This document shows, piece after piece, positions 43,454 to 50,865 of a stretch of DNA of 64,000 nucleotides; the stretch's first letter is position 1; the number at the start of each line of letters is the position of its first letter. The notes beneath the pieces were generated by a model, which saw only the letters and a list, made by a program, of their open reading frames with translations, did not search any database and was not told the DNA's origin. A program made the translations under genes and the position numbers. Source of the DNA: JALYOC01 sp036675345 (GTDB lineage: Bacteria; Myxococcota; Myxococcia; Myxococcales; Myxococcaceae); assembly GCA_036675345.1 (NCBI GenBank), contig JAKFFE010000026.1, forward strand, positions 62,001 to 126,000, read 5' to 3'.

Positions 43454-44394
43454 TTCCGGGTCACCTCGGCGAGAAACTCGTCGTGATCCCGGATGTAGTC
43501 CTCGTTGCGGTAGACGTCCGAGGCCAGCACCAGCAACACCGCCTCCGGGCTGTAGTGGTACTGCGCCGCCCACACCATCGGAGGCACGTGCAAGCCCTGG
43601 GTGGGCTTGTCCAGCACCACCTCGGCACGGCTGCGACCATCATCCACCATCACCGTCACCTTCCCGGCGACGCAGATCAGGAACTGGTGGAGCCCCCGGT
43701 GGGCATGCTCGCCCCGGACCTCCTTGCTGGGCACTCCGTAGACCATGAAGTAGCGCTTGGGCAGGAACGGAAGCTGGCTTCCGTACTCTCCGAAGGAGAG
43801 GTGGCCGCGAAGGTCGGTCACCTCCGGCAGCGAGTGCAGCGTGGTCCCGCCCACCCCGATCGCGCGGGGCTCCCGGGCCTTGGTCCGCGGGACCTCGGGA
43901 GTCACTGCCGGGGTCGGCGGCTGCGCACCGGCGACGTACCCCTTGATCCGCGCTGGGTTCCCCACCACCACCGCGTCATGGGGCACGTCCTTGGTCACCA
44001 CCGAGCCGGCGCCCACCATCGCCCGGGCGCCAATGGTCAGCCCGGGGAGGATGGTGGCGTTGGCGCCGATCGAGGCTCCCCGACGCACGATGGTCCGGGG
44101 ATACGCCTCCAAGAACTGCTTGCTCCTGGGGAAGGGGTCATTGGTGAAGGTGACGTTGGGGCCGATGAAGACATCGTCCTCCAGGGTCACCCCGTCCCAG
44201 AGCTGAACACCACACTTGACGGTGACGCGGTCTCCCACCACCACGTCGTTCTCGATGAAGACATGATCACAGATATTGCACTGGGAACCGATCCGAGCCC
44301 GGGGGAGAACGTGGGCGAACGCCCAGATCCGGGTCCCCTCGCCAATCTGGGTTGATTCGACCAGCGCGCGTTCATGCTGGAAAAACTTGCTCAT
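43450..44394 (-). CDS. fused sugar N-acetyltransferase / dTDP-4-keto-6-deoxyhexose 3,4-ketoisomerase (FdtC-FdtA like)
   Basis: The 314-residue protein has two domains. Residues ~1-175 are a left-handed beta-helix acyltransferase (GEGTRIWAFAHVLPRARIGS, GPNVTFTNDPFPRS, RRGASIGANATILPGLTIGA, GNPARIKGYV) like FdtC. Residues ~185-314 are a cupin ketoisomerase of the FdtA/QdtA/WxcM type (GHLSFGEYGSQLPFLPKRYF, RGEHAHRGLHQFLICVAGKV with the catalytic HxH at 230-232, VPPMVWAAQYHYSPEAVLLV). Together with the aminotransferase it would turn dTDP-4-keto-6-deoxyglucose into dTDP-Fuc3NAc or dTDP-Qui3NAc. The ATG at 44394 has a strong GGAGG site; it is the first gene of operon C. Confidence 0.92.
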   Translation of the reverse strand: MSKFFQHERALVESTQIGEGTRIWAFAHVLPRARIGSQCNICDHVFIENDVVVGDRVTVKCGVQLWDGVTLEDDVFIGPNVTFTNDPFPRSKQFLEAYPRTIVRRGASIGANATILPGLTIGARAMVGAGSVVTKDVPHDAVVVGNPARIKGYVAGAQPPTPAVTPEVPRTKAREPRAIGVGGTTLHSLPEVTDLRGHLSFGEYGSQLPFLPKRYFMVYGVPSKEVRGEHAHRGLHQFLICVAGKVTVMVDDGRSRAEVVLDKPTQGLHVPPMVWAAQYHYSPEAVLLVLASDVYRNEDYIRDHDEFLAEVTRK

Positions 44395-44492
44395 GATGTC
44401 CTCCGGGTGTGTTCCGGGGAGGGGCCTATCCAATCCCCTCCGCCGGCACAAGCCTACTTGCGCAAGGCGAAGCACAGGCTGGCGCGATGGAA

Positions 44493-44511
44493 CCTCCGCC
44501 ACTGGCGGAGG
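44493..44511 (-). terminator. perfect short hairpin after the 44524-46167 gene
   Basis: CCTCCGCC (44493-44500) pairs with GGCGGAGG (44504-44511) around a three-base loop, 12 bases beyond the minus-strand stop. It is followed on that strand by TTCCATC, so the T tract is weak. It separates the membrane-protein gene from operon C. Confidence 0.45.
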
Positions 44512-44523
44512 GTGCGGCCAGGA

Positions 44524-46167
44524 CTACTCCTCCGCCGTGAAGTCCTGCCGCAGGATCTGGCGGGAGGGCTGGAATTCTCCTCGGACAAGCACCTGCCCGC
44601 GATGCACCCGGGGAGCCGAAGCAGCGCCCGCCACAACCACCTCCCCGGTGGTGCAGTCCATCTGGAGGCCTTCCCCCACGTCCAGGAGCGTCCCCCAGGT
44701 GGCCTCCCCCGAGGTCCAGCGCATGAACACGCAGGGCCGATCGGAGAACCGTCCTCCGGGCTTCACCGCGTCCGAGTCCCAGATTGAGTCCGCTTGCAGC
44801 CTGAAGGCGGGGGCGATCAGGAGGCGCCCTGCGCCCAGATAGGCCCAATCCCGAGTGAAGGCATAGGCGACCCCGACCACCATGGGCGGATTCACCAAAT
44901 GGATCGACGAGACCCTGCTCTCCGCGGAGATCCGCCGGGCGTCGCGCAGGATGCGCTGCTCGACCTTGCCCGCCGCGTACCAGTTCTTCCAACCCGTGCT
45001 CCAGACATTGAAGAGCAGCACACCGAGCACCGCGACGCACCCTACCCCGCTGGTCCAGCCGCGCAGTTGCCGCGGCAGCAGACCCGCCCCTACCCCCACC
45101 GCCAGCGCCAGGAAGCCCCCGCAGGGAAAGGCATACCGGGATTGCATGCTGTTGCCGACGATCGGCAGATAGATGAGCAGCGAGGCGGCTGCCAGGAACG
45201 AACAGGCCAGCACCACCCGCCGCGCGATGGATCGGTCTGCGGGTCTGGGGACGGCGCCCTGAGTGGCTCGGAGCATCCATAGAGACCCGGCCGTCGTGCA
45301 CACGAAAGCAATGACCAGCCAGCCCGGGGAAAGGTACTGGGTCACCACCCGCGGAGACCCGACGTGGAGCCAGTGCCAGGCAGCGTCCGACGAAGAGGCG
45401 GCCCCCACCGACATGAGCAGCAGGTCGGTCAGGTTCGAGCTGACCCGTTCCAGCCCCACCGCGTACTGAAGCGGAGGACCGCTGGTCGACACCAGGCGGC
45501 GAGCCAGCTGGAACACGAGATAGAGGGTTCCGACGGTGACGGCTGCAACCAGTGCGCGCCAAAACCCGGCCCCTCGCCGTCTGCTGGCGAAGAACGCCAC
45601 GCCCCCTGCCGGAATCAGTAGGCCTTCCGAAAACAGGCTGGCCAGGAACAGGAGCACAGTGCCAATAACCTCGCGTCTGGCCAGCAAGGCCAGCGTCCCT
45701 CCCGCGATCAGAAAGGCACCGAAGATCAGGGTCGAGGCGGCCAGCCAGAAGGCGGGCTCCAGAGCGGCAGGCGAGAGCAGGTACAGCGCCGCGGCCAGGG
45801 TGGCCTGGCGGTCAGGAACGCCGGAGGCAATCAGCCCGCGACGCGCCAGCAGCGCGGTGGCCAGGTGGGCCAGGATTACCACCCCATGCGCCAGACCCGC
45901 CGGAACTGCCAGCAGAAGCGGATACACCACCAGCCCAAACAGCGGGAACCGGTTGTAGTGGGAGCTCCTCCAGAGCTCACCCCACCTCTCTTGATAACCC
46001 TGGGTGTTCGCGAAGTCGTCGAAGTGGATCCAGAGCAGCGGGGCCATGTGAAATGCCGCCCACCCCAGGAGGACCACCAGAAGTGCCCCGGTCGAGGGAA
46101 TCCAGCTCGGCGGGACCTTGGAACGCCACGGCCTGTAGCCACTCGGGGCTGAGAAATCGTTCGGCAT
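44524..46167 (-). CDS. multi-pass membrane protein, GT-C-like (paralogue of 39754-41379)
   Basis: The 547-residue protein matches the 39754-41379 product along its length: AFHMAPLLWIHFDDFANTQG, NRFPLFGLVVYPLLLAVPAG, FWLAASTLIFGAFLIAGG, FSEGLLIPAGGVAFFASRRR, YLPIVGNSMQSRYAFPCGGF, LFNVWSTGWKNWYAAGKVEQ and a C-terminal soluble domain with WTSGEATWGTLLDVGEG and HRGQVLVRGE. The two arose by duplication and have diverged considerably. A periplasmic lipid-linked sugar transferase role is inferred from the helices and the early Asp pair. It is transcribed alone, divergent from rfbB. Confidence 0.8.
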   Translation of the reverse strand: MPNDFSAPSGYRPWRSKVPPSWIPSTGALLVVLLGWAAFHMAPLLWIHFDDFANTQGYQERWGELWRSSHYNRFPLFGLVVYPLLLAVPAGLAHGVVILAHLATALLARRGLIASGVPDRQATLAAALYLLSPAALEPAFWLAASTLIFGAFLIAGGTLALLARREVIGTVLLFLASLFSEGLLIPAGGVAFFASRRRGAGFWRALVAAVTVGTLYLVFQLARRLVSTSGPPLQYAVGLERVSSNLTDLLLMSVGAASSSDAAWHWLHVGSPRVVTQYLSPGWLVIAFVCTTAGSLWMLRATQGAVPRPADRSIARRVVLACSFLAAASLLIYLPIVGNSMQSRYAFPCGGFLALAVGVGAGLLPRQLRGWTSGVGCVAVLGVLLFNVWSTGWKNWYAAGKVEQRILRDARRISAESRVSSIHLVNPPMVVGVAYAFTRDWAYLGAGRLLIAPAFRLQADSIWDSDAVKPGGRFSDRPCVFMRWTSGEATWGTLLDVGEGLQMDCTTGEVVVAGAASAPRVHRGQVLVRGEFQPSRQILRQDFTAEE

Positions 46168-46288
46168 CGTCCCCTTCGGTGTTTTGCAGGCGCCACGTAC
46201 CTAATGGAATCCGGTGGCGCAAGGCGCCCCCCGGGTGCCGAACGGCTTCCTTGACCTCCTTGGAGCCCCTCCGCTACTAGGCCCCACC

Positions 46289-47311
46289 ATGAAAGTCCTC
46301 GTCACCGGTGGTTGCGGGTTCATCGGCTCCAACCTGATCCGCCAGCTTCGGCGCACCCGTCCGGAGTGGACGGTGGTGAACCTGGACAAGCTGACCTACG
46401 CGGCGAATCTGGAGTCGCTGGCCGATCTGGAAGGCGATCCCCGGCTGAAGTTCGTCCGCGGGGACGTGGGCAACCGGGAGCTGGTGGATCTGGTCCTCCG
46501 CCAGCACCAGATCGAGGCCGTCCTCCACCTGGCGGCGGAGAGCCACGTGGACCGGTCCATCCTCGGCCCGGAGGTGTTCACCCGCACCAACGTGCTGGGG
46601 ACCCAGACCCTGCTGGAGGCGGCCAAGGACGCCGGGGTGCGGCGGTTCGTGATGGTCTCCACCGACGAGGTCTACGGATCGCTGGGGCCCACCGGGGCGT
46701 TCACCGAGCAGTCCCCGCTGCAGCCCTCCTCCCCCTACTCCGCCTCCAAGGCGGCCGCGGATCTGCTGGCGCTGGCCTACCACCACACCTTCGGGCTGGA
46801 CGTGGTGGTGACCCGTTGCTCGAACAACTACGGGCGCTACCAGTTCCCGGAGAAGCTGATCCCGCTGATGGTGGTCAACGCGCTGAATGACAAGGCGCTG
46901 CCGGTCTACGGCGACGGGGCCCAGGTCCGGGACTGGCTGCACGTGGACGACCACTGTTCGGCGATCCTGCTGGCGCTGGAGAAGGGCCGGGCCGGCGAGG
47001 TCTACAACATCGGCGGGGGGGCGGAGCGGCGCAACCTGGAGCTGGTGAAGGGGATCCTGTCCCTGGTGAAGAAGCCGGAGAGCCTGATCCGCTTCGTCAC
47101 CGACCGCCCCGGCCACGACCGGCGCTACGCCATCGATCCCACCAAGATCAAGAATGAGCTGGGCTGGACCCCTGCCCACACCTTCGAGCAGGGCCTGGAG
47201 GAGACCGTGCGCTGGTACGTGGACCATCCCCAGTGGTGGCAGCACGTGCTCTCCGGTCAGTACCGGCAGTACTACGACACCCAGTACCGCACCCGTCTGG
47301 GGACGGCCTGA
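46289..47311 (+). CDS. rfbB: dTDP-glucose 4,6-dehydratase
   Basis: The 340-residue extended SDR makes dTDP-4-keto-6-deoxy-D-glucose. It shows KVLVTGGCGFIGSNLIRQLR, LAAESHVDRSI, VSTDEVYGSL, the catalytic YSASKAAADL, TRCSNNYGRYQFPEKLIPLM and GDGAQVRDWLHVDDHC. These are diagnostic of RfbB/RmlB. Its product feeds both L-rhamnose (RfbC, RfbD) and the 3-amino sugar branch in operon C. The ATG at 46289 gives the standard N-terminus. It is the first gene of rfbBDA. Confidence 0.97.
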   Translation: MKVLVTGGCGFIGSNLIRQLRRTRPEWTVVNLDKLTYAANLESLADLEGDPRLKFVRGDVGNRELVDLVLRQHQIEAVLHLAAESHVDRSILGPEVFTRTNVLGTQTLLEAAKDAGVRRFVMVSTDEVYGSLGPTGAFTEQSPLQPSSPYSASKAAADLLALAYHHTFGLDVVVTRCSNNYGRYQFPEKLIPLMVVNALNDKALPVYGDGAQVRDWLHVDDHCSAILLALEKGRAGEVYNIGGGAERRNLELVKGILSLVKKPESLIRFVTDRPGHDRRYAIDPTKIKNELGWTPAHTFEQGLEETVRWYVDHPQWWQHVLSGQYRQYYDTQYRTRLGTA

Positions 47312-47325
47312 CCCGGCCGATCACC

Positions 47326-48237
47326 GTGGCCGCCTCCTTCCTGATCACCGGCGTCAACGGCCTGCTGGGCAACCGCCTCTGCGCGCAGCTGGTCGCCGAG
47401 GGGCAGCCGGTCCTGGGAGTGTCCCGCGGCCCGGCGCGGCTCTCCCAGTCCGCTCCCTATGCTTCCGTGGAGCTGACCGACGCCGCGGCGGTGGAGGCCC
47501 TGGTCGCCCAGCATCGCCCGACGGTGATCATCCACCCCGCGGCGATGACCGATCTGGACCGCTGCGAGAAGGATCCGGCTGCGGCCTGGGCCAGCAACGT
47601 CACCGCCACCGCGAACCTGGCCCGCGCGGCAGCCCTGGTGGGGGCCCACCTGGTCCACGTCTCCACCGACTACATCTTTGATGGCGCCGCCGGCCCCTAC
47701 CCGGAGGACGCCAGCCCCCGTCCGATCGGGGTGTACGCGATCACCAAGCACGCCTCCGAGTACGCGGCCTCGGTGCTGGCCCCCGGCTGCACCATCGCCC
47801 GCACCGCGGTGGTGTACGGCCACATCCGCGGGGCCAAGACCAACTTCGGGCTGTGGCTGTACGACGCCCTCTCCCGCGGAGAGCAGGTACGGCTGTTCTT
47901 GGACCAGTTCGTCACCCCCAGCCTGGCGGACAACGTGGCCCAGCAGCTGATCGAACTGGGCACCCGGCGCCTCTCCGGGGTGTTCAACGTCTGCGGCGCG
48001 GACTTCGTCTCCCGGGTCGAATTCGGCCAGGCGTTCTGCTTGGTGTTCGGCTTCGACCCCGGACTGCTCCAGCCGATCCGCCTGGCGGACTCCGGCCTGG
48101 TCGCGCACCGGCCCCCCCGCGCCGGGCTGACCTCGGACAAGGCCCGCGCGGTGCTCCACACGCCTCCCCTGCGGCTCACCGAGTCGCTGCAACGCTTCCG
48201 CGAGCTCCTGCTCGCCACAAGGAGCTCCACCCCATGA
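47326..48237 (+). CDS. rfbD: dTDP-4-dehydrorhamnose reductase
   Basis: The 303-residue RmlD-family SDR performs the last step of dTDP-L-rhamnose synthesis. Motifs are FLITGVNGLLGNRLCAQLVA, IIHPAAMTDLDRCEKDPAAA, STDYIFDGAAGPYPEDA and GVYAITKHASEY (Tyr/Lys). GVNGLLG and FGFDPGLL... are somewhat unlike enterobacterial RmlD, so a related sugar reductase is possible, but position between rfbB and rfbA supports RfbD. The GTG start at 47326 is 14 bp after rfbB. Its stop overlaps rfbA (ATGA). Confidence 0.9.
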   Translation: MAASFLITGVNGLLGNRLCAQLVAEGQPVLGVSRGPARLSQSAPYASVELTDAAAVEALVAQHRPTVIIHPAAMTDLDRCEKDPAAAWASNVTATANLARAAALVGAHLVHVSTDYIFDGAAGPYPEDASPRPIGVYAITKHASEYAASVLAPGCTIARTAVVYGHIRGAKTNFGLWLYDALSRGEQVRLFLDQFVTPSLADNVAQQLIELGTRRLSGVFNVCGADFVSRVEFGQAFCLVFGFDPGLLQPIRLADSGLVAHRPPRAGLTSDKARAVLHTPPLRLTESLQRFRELLLATRSSTP

Positions 48238-49115
48238 AGGGAATCATCCTCGCCGGCGGCTCTGGCACCCGGCTGTACCCACTGACCCGCGCGGTCAGCA
48301 AGCAGCTGCTGCCGATCTACGACAAGCCGATGATCTACTACCCGCTCAGCGTGCTGATGCTGGCGGGGATCAAGGAGATCCTGATCATCTCCACCCCATC
48401 GGATCTGCCCCGCTTCCGCGAGCTGCTGGGAGACGGCAGCCAGTGGGGGGTGAGCTTCTCCTACGCGGAGCAGCCCCGTCCGGAGGGACTGGCCCAGGCC
48501 TTCATCATCGGCCGCCAGTTCGTGGGCAATGGCTCGGTGGCGCTGGTGCTGGGGGACAACATCTTCTACGGCCACGGGCTGATCGACCTGCTGCAGGGTG
48601 CGTCCCGGCAGGCGGCGGGCGCCACCGTGTTCGGCTACTGGGTCAAGGATCCGCACCGCTACGGGGTGGTGGAGCTGGACGCTTCGGGGGTGGCCACCAG
48701 CATCGAGGAAAAGCCGACCCACCCGAAGTCCAACTACGCGGTCACCGGGCTGTACTTCTACGACAACCAGGTGCTGGACATCGCCGCCCACCTCCAGCCC
48801 TCCAAGCGCGGGGAGCTGGAGGTCACCGACCTCAACGCCGAGTACCTCCGGCGTGGACAGCTGCGGGTGCAGGTGATGGGACGCGGCTATGCCTGGCTGG
48901 ACACCGGCACCCACGAGTCGCTGATGCAGGCCTCCTCCTTCATCCAGATCATCGAACAGCGCCAGGGTCTCAAGGTGGCCTGTCCCGAGGAGGTGGCCTT
49001 CCGGATGGGCTACATCGGCGCCGAACAGGTGCTGCGGCTGGCCGAGCCGATGAAGAAGAACGAGTACGGCCAGTACCTGATCGACCTGGTGGCCCGCGGA
49101 GAGCTGGGGCCCTAG
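48234..49115 (+). CDS. rfbA: glucose-1-phosphate thymidylyltransferase
   Basis: The 293-residue nucleotidyltransferase makes dTDP-glucose from dTTP and glucose-1-phosphate. It has the signature KGIILAGGSGTRLYPLTRAV, SKQLLPIYDKPMIYYPLSVL, LGDNIFYGHG, IEEKPTHPKSNYAVTGLYFY and GYAWLDTGTHESLMQASSFI. The full length fits RmlA. The start overlaps rfbD by four bases. Its stop overlaps that of the convergent membrane-protein gene. Confidence 0.97.
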   Translation: MKGIILAGGSGTRLYPLTRAVSKQLLPIYDKPMIYYPLSVLMLAGIKEILIISTPSDLPRFRELLGDGSQWGVSFSYAEQPRPEGLAQAFIIGRQFVGNGSVALVLGDNIFYGHGLIDLLQGASRQAAGATVFGYWVKDPHRYGVVELDASGVATSIEEKPTHPKSNYAVTGLYFYDNQVLDIAAHLQPSKRGELEVTDLNAEYLRRGQLRVQVMGRGYAWLDTGTHESLMQASSFIQIIEQRQGLKVACPEEVAFRMGYIGAEQVLRLAEPMKKNEYGQYLIDLVARGELGP

Positions 49116-50233
49116 TTGATCGGGTAGGAGTGCACGTGCAGGTAGAGGAACAGCCCCTGCACCAGGGCAAAGGCGATCAGCACCGGGGCCTTGAGTCCCG
49201 GGCGCTTCTCCAGCGCCACCGCCAGCGGGAGGAAGGCCGGCCAGCAGGCCTGGGTGTAGCGGCCCAGCCCCATCAGGCCAATCGACCACAGCGCCACCAT
49301 CAGGGTCACGCCATAGCCGGCCAGGATCCACCAGGCGGGCTTGCGCAGCAGCAGCAGCGCCCCCACCCCGGGGATCAGGGAGAGCACCACGTAATAGTGG
49401 ATCTGCGGCTCCCACCCGGCCGAGGAGAAGTAGGTGACGATCCCGTGCCAGGCGGCGTCTCCCCAGCCGGCGCTGCGGGCCCGCCAGAACAGCAGCGGAT
49501 CGTCGAAGCGGACGCCCAGGTAGGCGAAGTACACGCCCACCATCGCCAGCGGGATCACCAACCCCAGGAAGTCGCGGTGGAGGATGAAGTTCCGGGGCCG
49601 CCAGCCACGCTCGCGCAATTGCGCCACCAGCAGCGCCACCCCGGCGATCACGGTCAGGTGCCGGGCCAGGATCCCCAACCCCAGCACCGCGCCCGCCGCC
49701 AGGTGTCGCCGGCGGTAGGCCAGCGCAATCGCCCCGGCGCTGGAGGCCAGCATCAGCGACTCCGGGTAGCCGGCGGCATGGAAGAAGGAGAACGGCCAGG
49801 CGGCCAGCAGCGCGGTGCCGGTGGTGGCCACCTCCGGGGACTCCTGCTGGAACACCCAGTACACCGCCATCAGCCCCAGCAGGCCGCACAGGTTGGAGAT
49901 CAGGATCAGCGCCAGCGGGATCGGCAGTCCGGTCAGCTCGTGCACTGCCCGTCCCAGCAGCGGGAACAGCGGGAAGAAGTTGGAGTAGTTGGGCAGCGCG
50001 TACCCGTCCAGCGCGATCCGGTGGAACCAGCCGCAGTCCCAGCGGCACAGCCCCTCCAGCGCCGGAAGCGCCAGCGGCCCTCCCGGGCGATGCAGCCGGG
50101 GGTCGAGGGTCAGCGACATCCCGGTCACGCCGAAGATCGCCACCCGGGTGAACACGAACAGGGCCAGCGGGCGGACCACCCAGTCGGGCAGTCCCCGGGT
50201 CCAGGCCACCAGCTGTTGGAGCCGAGGTTTCAC
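49112..50233 (-). CDS. mannosyltransferase family (PIG-V-like) membrane protein
   Basis: The ~373-residue integral membrane protein has about ten helices. The PIG-V type features are the early loop LCRWDCGWFHRIALDGYAL with its acidic/Trp-rich site, NYSNFFPLFPLLGRAVHELT, WPFSFFHAAGYPESLMLASS and LGRYTQACWPAFLPLAVALE near the end. PIG-V proteins use a polyprenyl-phosphate mannose to mannosylate lipid-linked acceptors, so this is probably a periplasm-facing sugar transferase. The start is uncertain: GTG at 50233 or 50254. Both leave under 40 bp to the divergent rfbC. Confidence 0.85.
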   Translation of the reverse strand: MKPRLQQLVAWTRGLPDWVVRPLALFVFTRVAIFGVTGMSLTLDPRLHRPGGPLALPALEGLCRWDCGWFHRIALDGYALPNYSNFFPLFPLLGRAVHELTGLPIPLALILISNLCGLLGLMAVYWVFQQESPEVATTGTALLAAWPFSFFHAAGYPESLMLASSAGAIALAYRRRHLAAGAVLGLGILARHLTVIAGVALLVAQLRERGWRPRNFILHRDFLGLVIPLAMVGVYFAYLGVRFDDPLLFWRARSAGWGDAAWHGIVTYFSSAGWEPQIHYYVVLSLIPGVGALLLLRKPAWWILAGYGVTLMVALWSIGLMGLGRYTQACWPAFLPLAVALEKRPGLKAPVLIAFALVQGLFLYLHVHSYPIN

Positions 50234-50272
50234 AGGGGGCGCAATGGCTATCACTGGGCTAAGACCTTGGCC

Positions 50273-50833
50273 ATGCAGGTGACGCCCACCGACATCCCTG
50301 GCGTGTTGATCCTCACCCCCAAGGTCTTCGGCGACAGCCGCGGCTTCTTCCTGGAGACCTTCCAGGCCTCCCGCTACGGGGAGCTGGGGATCCGCGGACC
50401 GTTCATCCAGGACAACCTCTCCCGCTCGGTGAAGGGCACCCTGCGCGGCCTCCACTTCCAGCAGCCGCGGCCGCAGGGAAAGCTGGTCACGGTGCTCAGC
50501 GGCTCGGTGTTCGACGTGGTGGTGGACGTCCGGCGCGGCTCGCCCACCTTCGGTCGCTGGGTCGGAGTGGAGCTGACCTCCGAGAACCATCGGCAGCTGT
50601 GGGTGCCGCCCGGGTTGGCCCACGGGTTCTGTGTCACCTCCGACTCCGCCGACTTCTTCTACAAGTGCACCGAGCTGTACGCCCCCGACTGCGAGCGGGT
50701 CCTGGCCTGGAACGACCCCCAGCTGGCAATCGACTGGCCGGTCGCCACACCGCTGCTCTCGGCGCGGGATTCGGTGGCCCCCACCCTCCAGGCACTGACG
50801 CCCCTGCTCCCGGAGTACCCTCCGCAGCCTTGA
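50273..50833 (+). CDS. rfbC: dTDP-4-dehydrorhamnose 3,5-epimerase
   Basis: The 186-residue cupin enzyme carries out the double epimerisation before RfbD. It shows FGDSRGFFLETFQASRYGEL, FIQDNLSRSVKGTLRGLHFQ (catalytic His), GSVFDVVVDVRRGSPTFGRW, LWVPPGLAHGFCVTS, YKCTELYAPDCERVLAWNDP and IDWP. All conserved positions look intact. It is separated from rfbBDA by an oppositely oriented gene. The start codons of the two divergent genes are about 40 bp apart, so its promoter must overlap coding sequence or be very compact. Confidence 0.96.
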   Translation: MQVTPTDIPGVLILTPKVFGDSRGFFLETFQASRYGELGIRGPFIQDNLSRSVKGTLRGLHFQQPRPQGKLVTVLSGSVFDVVVDVRRGSPTFGRWVGVELTSENHRQLWVPPGLAHGFCVTSDSADFFYKCTELYAPDCERVLAWNDPQLAIDWPVATPLLSARDSVAPTLQALTPLLPEYPPQP

Positions 50834-50865
50834 ACCAGGGGGGGCGCTAAGGCTAGGAGGTGACC

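Noticed and set aside
50860..50865. GTG at 50860 as start of the GT2-methyltransferase
   Set aside because: It overlaps the AGGAGG ribosome site that is ideally spaced for the ATG at 50866.
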